A stretch of 59,959 nt of DNA. Source: Bacteroidales bacterium (lineage in GTDB: Bacteria; Bacteroidota; Bacteroidia; Bacteroidales; AUK083). The DNA lies in contig JAGGUV010000005.1 in assembly GCA_021158345.1 (NCBI GenBank), positions 1-59,959 on the forward strand. The letters run 5' to 3'. A program made the translations under genes and the position numbers. The notes beneath the pieces are model-generated. The model saw nothing but the letters and a program-made list of their open reading frames with translations. It made no database searches and was not told where the DNA came from. This document shows positions 9,083-18,132 of the stretch, one piece after another; within the stretch, counting starts at the first letter, position 1; the number at the start of each line of letters is the position of its first letter.

Positions 9083-10738
9083 ATGAAATTAAATGAAATC
9101 GACAATTTGTCAATAAGTCCTGGTGGGGAAGAATTTATAATCCCTAAAGAAGAGGAATATAAAGAAAATTTTTCAATTTTAGAAGAAAAAGTAAAAGAGG
9201 CAAAACAAAAAGGACAGGAAATAGTAGTAGTAATGGGTTTAGGATTTGTTGGAGTTGTTATGGCAGCAATAGTTGCTGATACAGAAGATAAAAACGGCAA
9301 ATCAAGTAAATTTGTCATAGGCTGTCAAAGACCAAGCAAAAGAAGCTATTGGAAAATTCCTATTTTAAATAAAGGCTTATCACCAGTAAAATCAGAAGAT
9401 CCTGAAGTTGATGAATTAATTAACAGATGTGTATTAGATAAGAAGACATTATATTCAACTTATAACAGTGATTGTTTAAAACTTGCTGATGTTGTAATTG
9501 TTGACGTTCAATGTGATTTTAAGAAAAACAGTCTTGGTGATATGAAGACCGGGGAAACAGATATGGCAGCACTTGAAGCTACAATAAAAACCATAGGCGA
9601 AAAAATACCCCCTGATTGCTTAACATTAATAGAGACAACAGTAGCTCCCGGGACAACAGAATTTGTTGCCTGGCCAATATTAAAAAAATCATTTAAGAGA
9701 AGAGGTATAAAAAAGACACCTGTTCTGGCACATAGTTTCGAGCGTGTAATGCCTGGGAAACATTATGTTTCAAGCATACGTGATTTCTGGCGTGTATGTT
9801 CAGGTTGTAATAAAGAAGCACGTGATAGAGTTGAAAAATTCTTGCACGAAATATTAAATACTGAAGAATTTCCATTAACAATTATGGATAGACCCATAGA
9901 ATCGGAGACAACAAAAATTGTTGAGAATTCGTATCGTGCCACAATTCTGGCTTTTGTTAATGAATGGAGTCTTTTTGCTGAAAGAAATGGTGTTGATATA
10001 ACAAAAGTTATAAAAGCTATTAAAATGCGACCTACACATTCAAATATCATGTTTCCGGGTCCAGGTATTGGAGGCTATTGTTTACCTAAAGACGGAGGTC
10101 TGGGCTATTGGGCATATAGACATATTCTTGGATTTGAAGATGGTGATAGTCTGTTTAAATTCAGTACACAGGCAATTAATACTAATGATACACGCGGACT
10201 TCATGTTGCTGAGCTGACAAGAGACGGTTTCAGAAATATGGCTAAATACATAGCAGGTTCTGATGTTTTATTATGTGGTGCCAGCTATAGACAAGATGTT
10301 GGAGATACACGATACAGCGGCAGCGAAATGGTGGTAAGACGATTAACTGAAATGGGTGCTGATGTTTATGTTCATGACCCTTATGTTGAACATTGGTATG
10401 AATTTGAAGATCAGGATTTAAACGGAGATAACTCTCTGAAAAAATATTTCCATAATCAGGAAAAATTATCTAAACTAAGGGTTCAAAAACACCTTAAAGA
10501 AGCTTTACGAAATATGGAGGCAGTAATTTTTGCAGTGCCTCATAAAGAATATATGAATTTATCTCCTGATGATATTGTTGAATGGGCTGGTCAGCCTTTG
10601 GTTGTTGTTGACTGTTTTGGCATATTATCAGATGAAAAAATTAAAAGATATTTTGAACTTGGCTGTGAAGTTAAAGGACTTGGGAGAGGGCATATCCAAA
10701 GAATAAAAAAAGAAGTTATTAAAAACAGGTTATCATAA
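9083..10738 (+). CDS. UDP-sugar (nucleotide-sugar) dehydrogenase, UDP-Glc/GDP-Man DH family
   Basis: A 551-residue cytoplasmic NAD-dependent enzyme that oxidises C6 of a nucleotide sugar to a uronic acid. The Rossmann motif GLGFVG follows a beta strand at about residues 48-57. The catalytic cysteine sits in GPGIGGYCLPKDGG near residue 330, and the C-terminal UDP-binding domain contains LLCGASYRQDVGDTRYSG. An N-terminal extension of about 45 residues precedes the Rossmann fold, and the overall length exceeds the usual 420-450 aa. WecC/TviB-type UDP-HexNAc dehydrogenases and UDP-glucose dehydrogenases cannot be told apart here. No polysaccharide cluster surrounds it; it stands alone before tRNA-Gly. 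Confidence 0.9.
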   Translation: MKLNEIDNLSISPGGEEFIIPKEEEYKENFSILEEKVKEAKQKGQEIVVVMGLGFVGVVMAAIVADTEDKNGKSSKFVIGCQRPSKRSYWKIPILNKGLSPVKSEDPEVDELINRCVLDKKTLYSTYNSDCLKLADVVIVDVQCDFKKNSLGDMKTGETDMAALEATIKTIGEKIPPDCLTLIETTVAPGTTEFVAWPILKKSFKRRGIKKTPVLAHSFERVMPGKHYVSSIRDFWRVCSGCNKEARDRVEKFLHEILNTEEFPLTIMDRPIESETTKIVENSYRATILAFVNEWSLFAERNGVDITKVIKAIKMRPTHSNIMFPGPGIGGYCLPKDGGLGYWAYRHILGFEDGDSLFKFSTQAINTNDTRGLHVAELTRDGFRNMAKYIAGSDVLLCGASYRQDVGDTRYSGSEMVVRRLTEMGADVYVHDPYVEHWYEFEDQDLNGDNSLKKYFHNQEKLSKLRVQKHLKEALRNMEAVIFAVPHKEYMNLSPDDIVEWAGQPLVVVDCFGILSDEKIKRYFELGCEVKGLGRGHIQRIKKEVIKNRLS

Positions 10739-10747
10739 AATATATCG

Positions 10748-10820
<73 letters not shown>

Positions 10821-10821
10821 C

Positions 10822-10858
10822 ATAAAAAAAGCTGTTCATATTGAACAGCTTTTTTTAT
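10822..10858. terminator. Perfect bidirectional intrinsic terminator
   Basis: A perfect 17-bp inverted repeat with a 3-nt loop, centred at 10840: an AT tail, then AAAGCTGTTCA, TAT, TGAACAGCTTT. A-runs and T-runs lie on opposite sides, so it gives a U-tailed hairpin on both strands. It can end the tRNA-Gly transcript (+) and the rplT transcript (-), which converge here. Confidence 0.88.
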
Positions 10859-10877
10859 GGTCAATAAAATTATAAAA

Positions 10878-11225
10878 TTATTTTTTTACTAAATCAACAA
10901 TTGCTTTAAAAGCTTTAGGATTATTCATAGCTAAATCTGCAAGTGTTTTACGGTTTATGTCAATATTTTTTTTATGAATTAATCCCATAAACTGAGAATA
11001 GCTCATACCATATTGTCTAACACCTGCATTAATACGTTGAATCCATAATGCTCTAAAAGTTCTTTTTTTGTTTCTTCTGTCACGGTATGCGTATGACAAA
11101 CCTTTTTCGTACGCATTTTTAGCAACCGTCCAGACATTTTTTCTTCTCCCAAACTGACCTTTGGTCTGTTTTAGGACTTTTTTTCTTTTTTGTCTTGATG
11201 CTACTGCATTTACTGATCTTGGCAT
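10878..11225 (-). CDS. rplT: 50S ribosomal protein L20
   Basis: A 115-residue, very basic protein with the standard L20 opening ([20 protein letters not shown]) and the conserved [25 protein letters not shown] and [11 protein letters not shown] segments. Length matches the family. It binds 23S rRNA early in 50S assembly. It is the last gene of thrS-infC-rpmI-rplT and ends just before a strong bidirectional terminator. In other bacteria L20 represses its own operon through the mRNA; no such leader was identified here. Confidence 0.98.
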   Translation of the reverse strand: MPRSVNAVASRQKRKKVLKQTKGQFGRRKNVWTVAKNAYEKGLSYAYRDRRNKKRTFRALWIQRINAGVRQYGMSYSQFMGLIHKKNIDINRKTLADLAMNNPKAFKAIVDLVKK

Positions 11226-11301
11226 TGTTTTTAATTTTTTTCTTATTTAGCGTTTCTATACGAAATCTTTAAGCTAAATAAAAAGTTAAAAATTTAATTA
11301 A

Positions 11302-11496
11302 TTAATGATTAAGCATTTTTTTAACATTTTTCACATCTGCTTTATCAACTGTAGTTGTGTAAGTTAAATTTCTTTTACGTTTTGTTGATTTTTTTGTTAA
11401 GATGTGGCTTTTGTAAGCATGCTTTCTTTTAACTTTTCCTGAACCAGTTAAAGAGAATCTCTTTTTAGCACTGGATTTGGACTTCATCTTTGGCAT
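11302..11496 (-). CDS. rpmI: 50S ribosomal protein L35
   Basis: A 64-residue basic protein that opens [20 protein letters not shown], followed by [13 protein letters not shown], typical of L35 in length and sequence. It lies between infC and rplT, the conserved order in most bacteria. Confidence 0.97.
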   Translation of the reverse strand: MPKMKSKSSAKKRFSLTGSGKVKRKHAYKSHILTKKSTKRKRNLTYTTTVDKADVKNVKKMLNH

Positions 11497-11519
11497 TACA
11501 AAATTTTTTTAGTTAATAA

Positions 11520-12083
11520 TTATTTTTTTGGAGTCATAATCATTATCATTCTTTTACCTTCTAATTTTGGCATACGTTCTACTTTTCCGTATTCCATTAA
11601 TTCCTGAGCAAATCGTAATAAAATTATTTCTCCTTTTTCTTTATATATTATTGTTCGACCTTTAAAAAAGACTTCTAATTTTACTTTAGCGCCATCTTTT
11701 AAAAATTTTATGGCATGATTTAATTTAAAATTAAAATCATGTTCATCAGTATTTGGACCTAAACGAATTTCTTTTACAACAACTTTAGCAGTTTTAGCTT
11801 TTATCTCCTTTTGCTTTTTCTTTTGTTCATAAAGAAATTTTTTATAATCAATTATTTTACAAACAGGTGGGTTTGCAGTTGGTGATATTTCAACCAAATC
11901 AAGGCCCAAATTATCTGCCATTTCTAATGCTTCTTTTATAGAAAAAATTCCCGGTTCTACATTATTACCAACTACACGAACAACAGGAGCATTAATTCTG
12001 CTATTTATTTTATGTAGTTCCTTTGTTCTTCTTTGAAATTTCCTATTTCTAAAATTATTATTTCCTGTAAATTTTGTTTCTAT
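11520..12083 (-). CDS. infC: Translation initiation factor IF-3 with a predicted AUA start codon
   Basis: IF-3 binds the 30S subunit and discriminates against non-canonical start codons. The C-terminal domain is clear ([30 protein letters not shown], ending MIMIMTPKK). The first ATG in frame (11921) would delete most of the N-terminal domain. The conserved N-domain is encoded upstream ([37 protein letters not shown]), and the frame stays open to 12083. A TAA lies two codons further upstream, so the only reasonable start is ATA at 12083-12081, 8 nt behind a perfect AAGGAGG. This gives 187 residues, close to the usual 170-180. AUU, AUC or AUA starts are known in infC and underlie IF-3 autoregulation; use of AUA here is inferred from the sequence. 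Confidence 0.9.
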   Translation of the reverse strand: METKFTGNNNFRNRKFQRRTKELHKINSRINAPVVRVVGNNVEPGIFSIKEALEMADNLGLDLVEISPTANPPVCKIIDYKKFLYEQKKKQKEIKAKTAKVVVKEIRLGPNTDEHDFNFKLNHAIKFLKDGAKVKLEVFFKGRTIIYKEKGEIILLRFAQELMEYGKVERMPKLEGKRMIMIMTPKK

Positions 12084-12091
12084 TTTTTAAT

Positions 12092-12098
12092 CCTCCTT
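12092..12098 (-). promoter_or_regulatory. Strong Shine-Dalgarno of infC
   Basis: AAGGAGG on the minus strand, 8 nt before the proposed ATA start. It stands out because the genes of this window generally have A/T-rich leaders without any anti-SD match. It supports the rare start codon and suggests that infC keeps an SD-dependent, autoregulated initiation. Confidence 0.82.
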
Positions 12099-12209
12099 AA
12101 TGTTTTATTTAAAGTTTGCAAATATATTATTTTAATTGATTATTAAAATCTTTTATCTAAAAAAATTAGTAATCAGACTATAAATATACAAAAAGTTCTT
12201 TAAATGATA

Positions 12210-14147
12210 TTAATATTTCAATATTTCTGATATTTCTTTCTTTAACATAGACATAAAATCATCAATAGAATAAGTGCCTAAGTCTCCGGATTTATGTTTT
12301 CTTACAGAAACAGTATTATCTGCTTGTTCTTTTTCGCCTACTATCACCATATAAGGAATTTTTTTCATTTCAGCATCACGAATTTTTCTGCCTGTCTTCT
12401 CATTTCTATAATCAATAACACATCTAAGCTCATTATCCTGTAAGATATTTTTTACTTTTTCTGCATAGTCATTATATTTTTCGCTAATAGGAAGAATGCT
12501 AATTTGATCGGGAGTTAACCATAAAGGAAATTCTCCACCTGTATGCTCAATAAGTACGGCAACAAATCTCTCCATAGAGCCGAAAGGAGCACGATGTATC
12601 ATTATAGGTCTGTGTTTGTTATTATCGCTGCCAACATATTCAAGTCCGAAACGTTCAGGCAAATTATAGTCAACCTGAATAGTGCCTAACTGCCATTTTC
12701 TGCCAATAGCATCTTTAACCATAAAATCAAGTTTTGGGCCATAAAACGCTGCCTCTCCTATTTCAACAATAGTTTTCAAACCTTTTTCTTCAGTAGCTTC
12801 AATGATTGCTTTTTCAGCTTTTTCCCAATTTTCGTCAGAGCCTATATATTTTTCTTTGTCTTTAGGATTACGTAATGATATCTGAGTGGTAAAATTTTTA
12901 AAATCCAATGTCTTAAAAATATGCAAAACAATATCAATAACAGCAATAAACTCTACTTTGAGTTGTTCGGGTGTGCAAAAAATATGTGCATCATCCTGAG
13001 TAAAGGACCTTACCCTTGTCAGTCCGTGCAATTCACCACTTTGTTCATATCTGTAAACAGTACCGAATTCAGCAAGACGTATAGGCAGGTCTTTGTAAGA
13101 ATGAGGTTTCAATTTATAAATTTCACAATGATGAGGGCAGTTCATAGGTTTAAGCATAAACTCTTCACCTTCAACAGGTGTAGATATGGGTCTAAAAGAA
13201 TCTTCACCATATTTCTGAAAATGTCCTGATGTTTTATATAGCTCAACATTACCAATATGAGGAGTAATAACCTGTTCGTAACCGGCTTTTCTCTGTACTT
13301 TTTTAAGAAAATTCTCAAGATTTTCTCTCAGTATTGCACCTTTTGGTAACCACAAAGGTAATCCGGCTCCTACTTTCTGTGAAAAAGCAAACAGTTCCAA
13401 TTCTTTACCGATTTTTCTGTGATCACGTTTTTGGGCTTCTTCCAAAAAAACCAAATATTCCTTTAATTCTTTTTGTTTAGGAAATGAGATACCATAAACT
13501 CTTGTCAATTGTTTTCTTTTCTCATTACCTTTCCAGTATGCTCCTGCAACGTTTAATAATTTTATTGCTTTAACAAATCCTGTATTTGGAATATGAGGAC
13601 CTTTACACAAGTCAACAAAGTTACCTGAATTATAAAAGCTTATATCCCCATCTTCTAAATCATTAATTAATTCTAATTTATATTCATTATTTTTTTTGGT
13701 AAAATACTCAAAGGCTTCTTTTTTACTCACTTCTTTTCTTACAAAAGAGTTTTTTTTTCTTGCTATCTCAAGCATCTTATCTTCGATTTTTTTAAAATCG
13801 TCAGAAGAGAATGTTTTTTCACCAAAATCAATATCATAATAAAAGCCTCTTTCAATATTAGGACCAATAGCAAATTTTGCATCAGGATAATAAAATTGAA
13901 TAGCCTCAGCCATAATGTGAGCAGAAGAATGCCACATAACAGCCTTTCCTTCTTCATCATTCCATGTATAAAGGGTAACAGTAGAATCGTTATTAATTGG
14001 CATTGTAGCATCGCAAATATTATTATTAATTTTTGCAGCGAGAACATTTCTTGCCAAACCTTCGCTAATACTCTTAGCAATCTCCAAAGCTGTTACTCCT
14101 TCAGCATATTGTCTTTTTGAACCGTCAGGTAATAAAATATTTATCAT
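12210..14147 (-). CDS. thrS: Threonine--tRNA ligase
   Basis: A 645-residue class II aminoacyl-tRNA synthetase of normal bacterial length. Domains in order: TGS (residues 1-60, INILLPDGS), the editing domain with HSSAH (73-77) and CKGPH (181-185), which hydrolyses Ser-tRNA(Thr), the catalytic core from about 245 with the zinc cysteine in MNCPHH (335-340), motif 2 ([11 protein letters not shown]) and motif 3 ([11 protein letters not shown]), then the anticodon-binding domain (about 545-645). It heads the operon with infC, rpmI and rplT. A predicted promoter (14173-14180) lies 25 bp upstream. Confidence 0.98.
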   Translation of the reverse strand: MINILLPDGSKRQYAEGVTALEIAKSISEGLARNVLAAKINNNICDATMPINNDSTVTLYTWNDEEGKAVMWHSSAHIMAEAIQFYYPDAKFAIGPNIERGFYYDIDFGEKTFSSDDFKKIEDKMLEIARKKNSFVRKEVSKKEAFEYFTKKNNEYKLELINDLEDGDISFYNSGNFVDLCKGPHIPNTGFVKAIKLLNVAGAYWKGNEKRKQLTRVYGISFPKQKELKEYLVFLEEAQKRDHRKIGKELELFAFSQKVGAGLPLWLPKGAILRENLENFLKKVQRKAGYEQVITPHIGNVELYKTSGHFQKYGEDSFRPISTPVEGEEFMLKPMNCPHHCEIYKLKPHSYKDLPIRLAEFGTVYRYEQSGELHGLTRVRSFTQDDAHIFCTPEQLKVEFIAVIDIVLHIFKTLDFKNFTTQISLRNPKDKEKYIGSDENWEKAEKAIIEATEEKGLKTIVEIGEAAFYGPKLDFMVKDAIGRKWQLGTIQVDYNLPERFGLEYVGSDNNKHRPIMIHRAPFGSMERFVAVLIEHTGGEFPLWLTPDQISILPISEKYNDYAEKVKNILQDNELRCVIDYRNEKTGRKIRDAEMKKIPYMVIVGEKEQADNTVSVRKHKSGDLGTYSIDDFMSMLKKEISEILKY

Positions 14148-14172
14148 TTTCTTCTTGTTTTTTTACAGGTCG

Positions 14173-14180
14173 CAAATTTA
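14173..14180 (-). promoter_or_regulatory. Predicted -7 promoter element of thrS
   Basis: TAAATTTG on the minus strand fits TAnnTTTG exactly. Transcription would start about 20 nt before the thrS ATG. No convincing -33 TTG was found. Confidence 0.5.
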
Positions 14181-14355
14181 AATATTTTTATTAGAATTAT
14201 TCATTAAAATATATAATATACACAAAATTTAAATGTTATCATCTTTTTTCTTCTTGCTATTTCACGATTTTATCATGCAATAGAGGGGATGAATTATAAT
14301 TTGCAATGGAATAATTGAATTCTAATTTTAAATTAAGAAATAGCCAATAATTTTG

Positions 14356-14363
14356 TATTTTTG
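14356..14363 (+). promoter_or_regulatory. Predicted -7 promoter element of the SDR (fabG-type) gene
   Basis: TATTTTTG fits TAnnTTTG. It places the transcript start near 14368, which argues against the in-frame TTG at 14372 and for the ATG at 14390 as the true start. Confidence 0.5.
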
Positions 14364-14389
14364 TATGAAATTTGAAAAAAAATAGAGAT

Positions 14390-15136
14390 ATGAAAATTTT
14401 AGACAAAAAAATTGCTTTAATAACCGGAGCTTCACGGGGAATAGGAAAATCAATAGCTTTAAGATTTGCAGAAGAAGGTGCAAATATAGTTTTTACTGAT
14501 CTGAAATATGATGAAAATGCTGCTAATCTTGAAAAAGAATTAAGAGAATATGGAGTAGAAGCAAAGTTCTATGCTTCTGATGCAAGTTCTTTTACAGGAA
14601 GTGAGGAATTGGTAAAAAAGGTATTAAATGATTTCGGTACAATAGATATTTTAGTTAACAATGCAGGCATCACTCGTGATAACCTTTTGATGCGAATGAC
14701 AGAAAAAGACTGGGATATGGTTATTACTGTTAACTTAAAATCAGTTTTTAATTTGACAAAAGCAGTTCAGCGAACAATGCTAAAGGCAAGAAAAGGTGCA
14801 ATAATAAATATGAGCTCAGTGGTAGGGGTGAGCGGTAATGCAGGACAGGCAAACTATTCAGCTTCAAAAGCAGGAATTATTGGCTTTACAAAATCTATTG
14901 CAAAAGAATTAGGTTCAAGAAATATACGTTGCAATGCCATAGCACCTGGATTTATAGAAACTGAAATGACAAAAAAATTACCTCAGGAAGTAAGAGAAGA
15001 ATGGGCTAAAAAAATACCTTTGCGTCGTGGTGGCACACCTTATGATATTGCTAATGTTGCTTTGTTCCTTGCTTCTGACCTTTCGTCTTATGTTACAGGT
15101 CAAGTTATCAATGTTTGTGGTGGTATGAATACTTGA
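14390..15136 (+). CDS. fabG: 3-oxoacyl-ACP reductase-type short-chain dehydrogenase
   Basis: A 248-residue NAD(P)-dependent SDR. The cofactor motif TGASRGIG lies at about residues 12-19, NNAG near 90, the catalytic Ser in MSSVVGVSG, and YSASKAG carries the catalytic Tyr/Lys pair. The C-terminal GFIETEM and SYVTGQVINVCGGM are typical of FabG. It reduces 3-oxoacyl-ACP in fatty-acid synthesis if it is the housekeeping copy; a related SDR role cannot be excluded because no other fab genes are nearby. I prefer ATG 14390 over TTG 14372, which would add six residues and sit almost on the predicted transcript start. Confidence 0.9.
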   Translation: MKILDKKIALITGASRGIGKSIALRFAEEGANIVFTDLKYDENAANLEKELREYGVEAKFYASDASSFTGSEELVKKVLNDFGTIDILVNNAGITRDNLLMRMTEKDWDMVITVNLKSVFNLTKAVQRTMLKARKGAIINMSSVVGVSGNAGQANYSASKAGIIGFTKSIAKELGSRNIRCNAIAPGFIETEMTKKLPQEVREEWAKKIPLRRGGTPYDIANVALFLASDLSSYVTGQVINVCGGMNT

Positions 15137-15160
15137 TGTTAATTCTATAATTAATTAAAA

Positions 15161-17242
15161 TTGATTTTATTTACAGAATATCCTTTTTGGTTTATTGTTA
15201 TCTGCTTTATCTTAGGGCTTTTATATTCTTTGATTTTATATTTTAAGAATAAAAAATATGAGCTAAGCAAGGCATATATAATATTATTGGCAGTGCTAAG
15301 ATTTGTTTCAGTTAGCATGATAGCTATTTTATTATTATCGCCATTAATAAAAACAGTAAATAATTATACCCAGAAGCCTATCCTTGTTTTTGCTCAGGAC
15401 AATTCTTCGTCTGTCATTAAAAACAAGGATTCTGTTTTTTATAAATCCGAATATCTTAAAAATTTAAAATCTGTAGAGGCTAAATTATCAGGTAAATATG
15501 AAATAAAAAATTATTCTTTTGGTTCAAAACTTACGCAAAGCAATGTTTATAGTTTCAATGAAAAGCAAACAGATTTTTCTATGCTTTTTGATGAATTAAA
15601 CACAAAATATACTAACAGAAATCTTGGTGCTGTAATTATTGCCAGCGACGGAATTTATAATAAAGGCATTAATCCTTATTATGCTTCCCGTAAATTAAAT
15701 GTTCCTGTTTATACTATTGCTCTTGGCGATACTATAGTTCACAGAGATGCTGTCTTGTATGAAGTTAATTATAATAAAATTGCTTTTCTCGGCAATAAAT
15801 TTCCTCTCGAAGTAATTATTAAAGCCAAGAAATGTAAGGGATTAAAAGCTATATTGTCTGTTGTTTCAAACAAAAAAAATATCTTTTCAAAAGAAATAAT
15901 TTTTACAAATGATAATTTTGTCAAGTCAATACCTATAAGTATAAAAGCTGATAAAACAGGTATTCAAAAATACAATGTCAAACTTTCGTATGTCACGGAC
16001 GAAACAAATATTAGCAATAATGAAAAAAATATTTTTATTGATGTCCTTAAGTCAAACCAAAAAATTTTATTTCTTGCCAATTCGCCTCATCCCGATATCT
16101 CTGCTTTGAAACAAACAATCAAAACAAATTATAATTTTGAAGTTGACGATTATCTGATAAAGGATTTTAATAAGTCTGTTGATAAATACGATTTGGTGAT
16201 ATTTCATCAATTGCCATCGTTTTACGATAAAACTGAAAATTTGATAAAGGAGCTGAAAAATAAGAAAATCCCTATGCTGATAATTCTCGGAAAACAAACT
16301 GATATTAATAAGTTTAACCTTTTAAAAATGGGATGTACCATAGCTGTTGACAAAAAAATATCAAAAGAGATTTATCCTGTTTTAAACAATGATTTTTCGC
16401 TTTTTAGCATCAGTAAAAATCTCAGGAAAACAATTAATTTTTTTCAACCATTGAATTGTGTTTCCGGCAAATATATTGTGAATAATTCAGGGAATATACT
16501 TTTTTATCAGAAAAATGAATCTTTGTTAAAGAAATCACCATTGATAATTTTTAACGATGATTCAGATGTTAAGACTTGTATAATTTTTGGTGAAGGAATT
16601 TGGCGATGGCGGCTGGCAGATTATTTTAATAATAATAATCATAATTCTGTTGATGAATTATTTAATAAAATTATCAGGTATCTTTCATTAAAAAAGGATA
16701 AAAGTTTTTTTAGAATTATCTCAAAGAATATTTATAAAGAGAATAAGCAGCTTGAGTTTGAAGCATTGGTTTATAATCAGTCGTATGAGCTTGTTAATAA
16801 TTCGGATGTAAATTTTGAAATTTCTGATGAAAAAGGAAATAAGTTTCCGTTTGTGTTCAGTAAGACAAAAAAATCATATTATCTGAATGCAGGAAGTTTT
16901 GTGCCTGGGAATTATAAATATTCTGCAAAGGTGAAACAAGGTGATAAAGTTTATATAAAAAAAGGCGAATTTATTGTCTCTCCTGTGAATGTTGAAAATC
17001 TTAACACTATTGCCAATCATAATATTTTATACAAAATTTCAAAATCGCATGATGCTGAAATGCTTTATCCTGATCAAATTAACTCTTTACCTGTTATCTT
17101 GAAAAATCGTGAAGACATTAAACCTATTATGTATTCACAAAAACGTTTTTTTGATGTTATTAATCTTAAAATAATATTTTTTATTCTGATTGCTTTGCTT
17201 TCTGCAGAATGGTTCTTGAGAAAAAGAGCAGGATATTATTAA
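15161..17242 (+). CDS. Membrane protein with extracytoplasmic vWA/GATase-like region
   Basis: A 693-residue protein. Two N-terminal membrane helices (about residues 8-27 and 42-62) and one at the C-terminus (about 670-687) enclose a large soluble region. The N-terminal part of that region has a vWA-like pattern (VFAQDNSSSV for the DxSxS site, then GAVIIASDGIYNKGINP and VPVYTIALGDT). This resembles the uncharacterised BatA-like/vWA membrane proteins common in Bacteroidota. The start is taken as TTG at 15161 because no in-frame ATG precedes the first helix. It follows fabG by 24 bp. Function unknown; a role in envelope or protein-complex assembly is only a guess. Confidence 0.75.
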   Translation: MILFTEYPFWFIVICFILGLLYSLILYFKNKKYELSKAYIILLAVLRFVSVSMIAILLLSPLIKTVNNYTQKPILVFAQDNSSSVIKNKDSVFYKSEYLKNLKSVEAKLSGKYEIKNYSFGSKLTQSNVYSFNEKQTDFSMLFDELNTKYTNRNLGAVIIASDGIYNKGINPYYASRKLNVPVYTIALGDTIVHRDAVLYEVNYNKIAFLGNKFPLEVIIKAKKCKGLKAILSVVSNKKNIFSKEIIFTNDNFVKSIPISIKADKTGIQKYNVKLSYVTDETNISNNEKNIFIDVLKSNQKILFLANSPHPDISALKQTIKTNYNFEVDDYLIKDFNKSVDKYDLVIFHQLPSFYDKTENLIKELKNKKIPMLIILGKQTDINKFNLLKMGCTIAVDKKISKEIYPVLNNDFSLFSISKNLRKTINFFQPLNCVSGKYIVNNSGNILFYQKNESLLKKSPLIIFNDDSDVKTCIIFGEGIWRWRLADYFNNNNHNSVDELFNKIIRYLSLKKDKSFFRIISKNIYKENKQLEFEALVYNQSYELVNNSDVNFEISDEKGNKFPFVFSKTKKSYYLNAGSFVPGNYKYSAKVKQGDKVYIKKGEFIVSPVNVENLNTIANHNILYKISKSHDAEMLYPDQINSLPVILKNREDIKPIMYSQKRFFDVINLKIIFFILIALLSAEWFLRKRAGYY

Positions 17243-17344
17243 AAAAAATATGCTCATAAAAATCTTAAAAATAAATAATTTTTTTAGAATCAAATCAATT
17301 AATAAATGTTTTTGTTTATTTTAGTTTGAAAATTAAAATTAATT

Positions 17345-18118
17345 ATGTTTTTTGTAATTTCAAAAATATTATCATATCTATTGTCTCCGCTGTTTTGGAT
17401 ACTTGCTTTAATGATTTTGAGCTTTTTTATTAAGAACAGAAAAAAATCACGCCGGATTTTACTTGTTACAATTGTATTGTTTTATCTTTTATCAAATCAT
17501 TTTATTGTTGATGAATTTATGAGAGTGTGGGAAGAGCCTATGACAGAATACAAAGATTTAGCGAAAGAATATGATGTGGGAGTGGTTCTTGGCGGTTATC
17601 TTGTTACTATTGACAAAAAATATGACAGGCTGATTTTTAAAAAAAATACAGACCGTATTCTTCAGGCTGTGGATTTATACAATAATAAAAAGATTAAAAA
17701 AATTTTAATCTCAGGCGGACCCGGGAATATTATTTATCATGATATGTATGAAGCTCCTCTGTTAAAAAGATTTTTGATGAGTTTGGGCATACCTGACACA
17801 AGTATTTTAGTGGATTCAACATCAAATAATACTTATGAAAATGCTGTTAACAGCAAAAAAATTATCAATGAAAATTTTCCTGAAAATATAAAAGCATTAT
17901 TAATTACTTCTTCTTTGCATATGCGTAGAGCTGCCGGATGCTTCAGAAAACAAAATATTGATTTCGATAAATTCCCTACTGATAAATATATAGGAGAAAA
18001 CCGGAGGTATAATGTTGAACAGCTTTTTATTCCTGACTTAGACAGCTTTATTTATTGGCGAATGTTTATTCACGAGTTTACAGGATATTATATTTATAAA
18101 ATGATGGGTTATCTTTAG
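17345..18118 (+). CDS. YdcF/ElyC-family (DUF218) membrane protein
   Basis: A 257-residue protein with two N-terminal membrane helices (about residues 8-25 and 36-53) and a DUF218 domain (about 75-215). Conserved elements are GVVLGGYL, ILISGGPGN, DSTSNNTYENA and LLITSSLHMRRAAGCF, the last close to the ElyC/SanA signature. Family members influence peptidoglycan or lipid-carrier metabolism in E. coli, but the biochemical activity is not established. It begins a tight run of four genes (gaps of 14, 3 and 10 bp), probably an operon. Confidence 0.88.
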   Translation: MFFVISKILSYLLSPLFWILALMILSFFIKNRKKSRRILLVTIVLFYLLSNHFIVDEFMRVWEEPMTEYKDLAKEYDVGVVLGGYLVTIDKKYDRLIFKKNTDRILQAVDLYNNKKIKKILISGGPGNIIYHDMYEAPLLKRFLMSLGIPDTSILVDSTSNNTYENAVNSKKIINENFPENIKALLITSSLHMRRAAGCFRKQNIDFDKFPTDKYIGENRRYNVEQLFIPDLDSFIYWRMFIHEFTGYYIYKMMGYL

Positions 18119-18132
18119 TTAAAGAATGATTT

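Noticed and set aside
11520-11921. infC starting at the first ATG (133 residues)
   Set aside because: It would remove most of the conserved IF-3 N-terminal domain, which is clearly encoded upstream.
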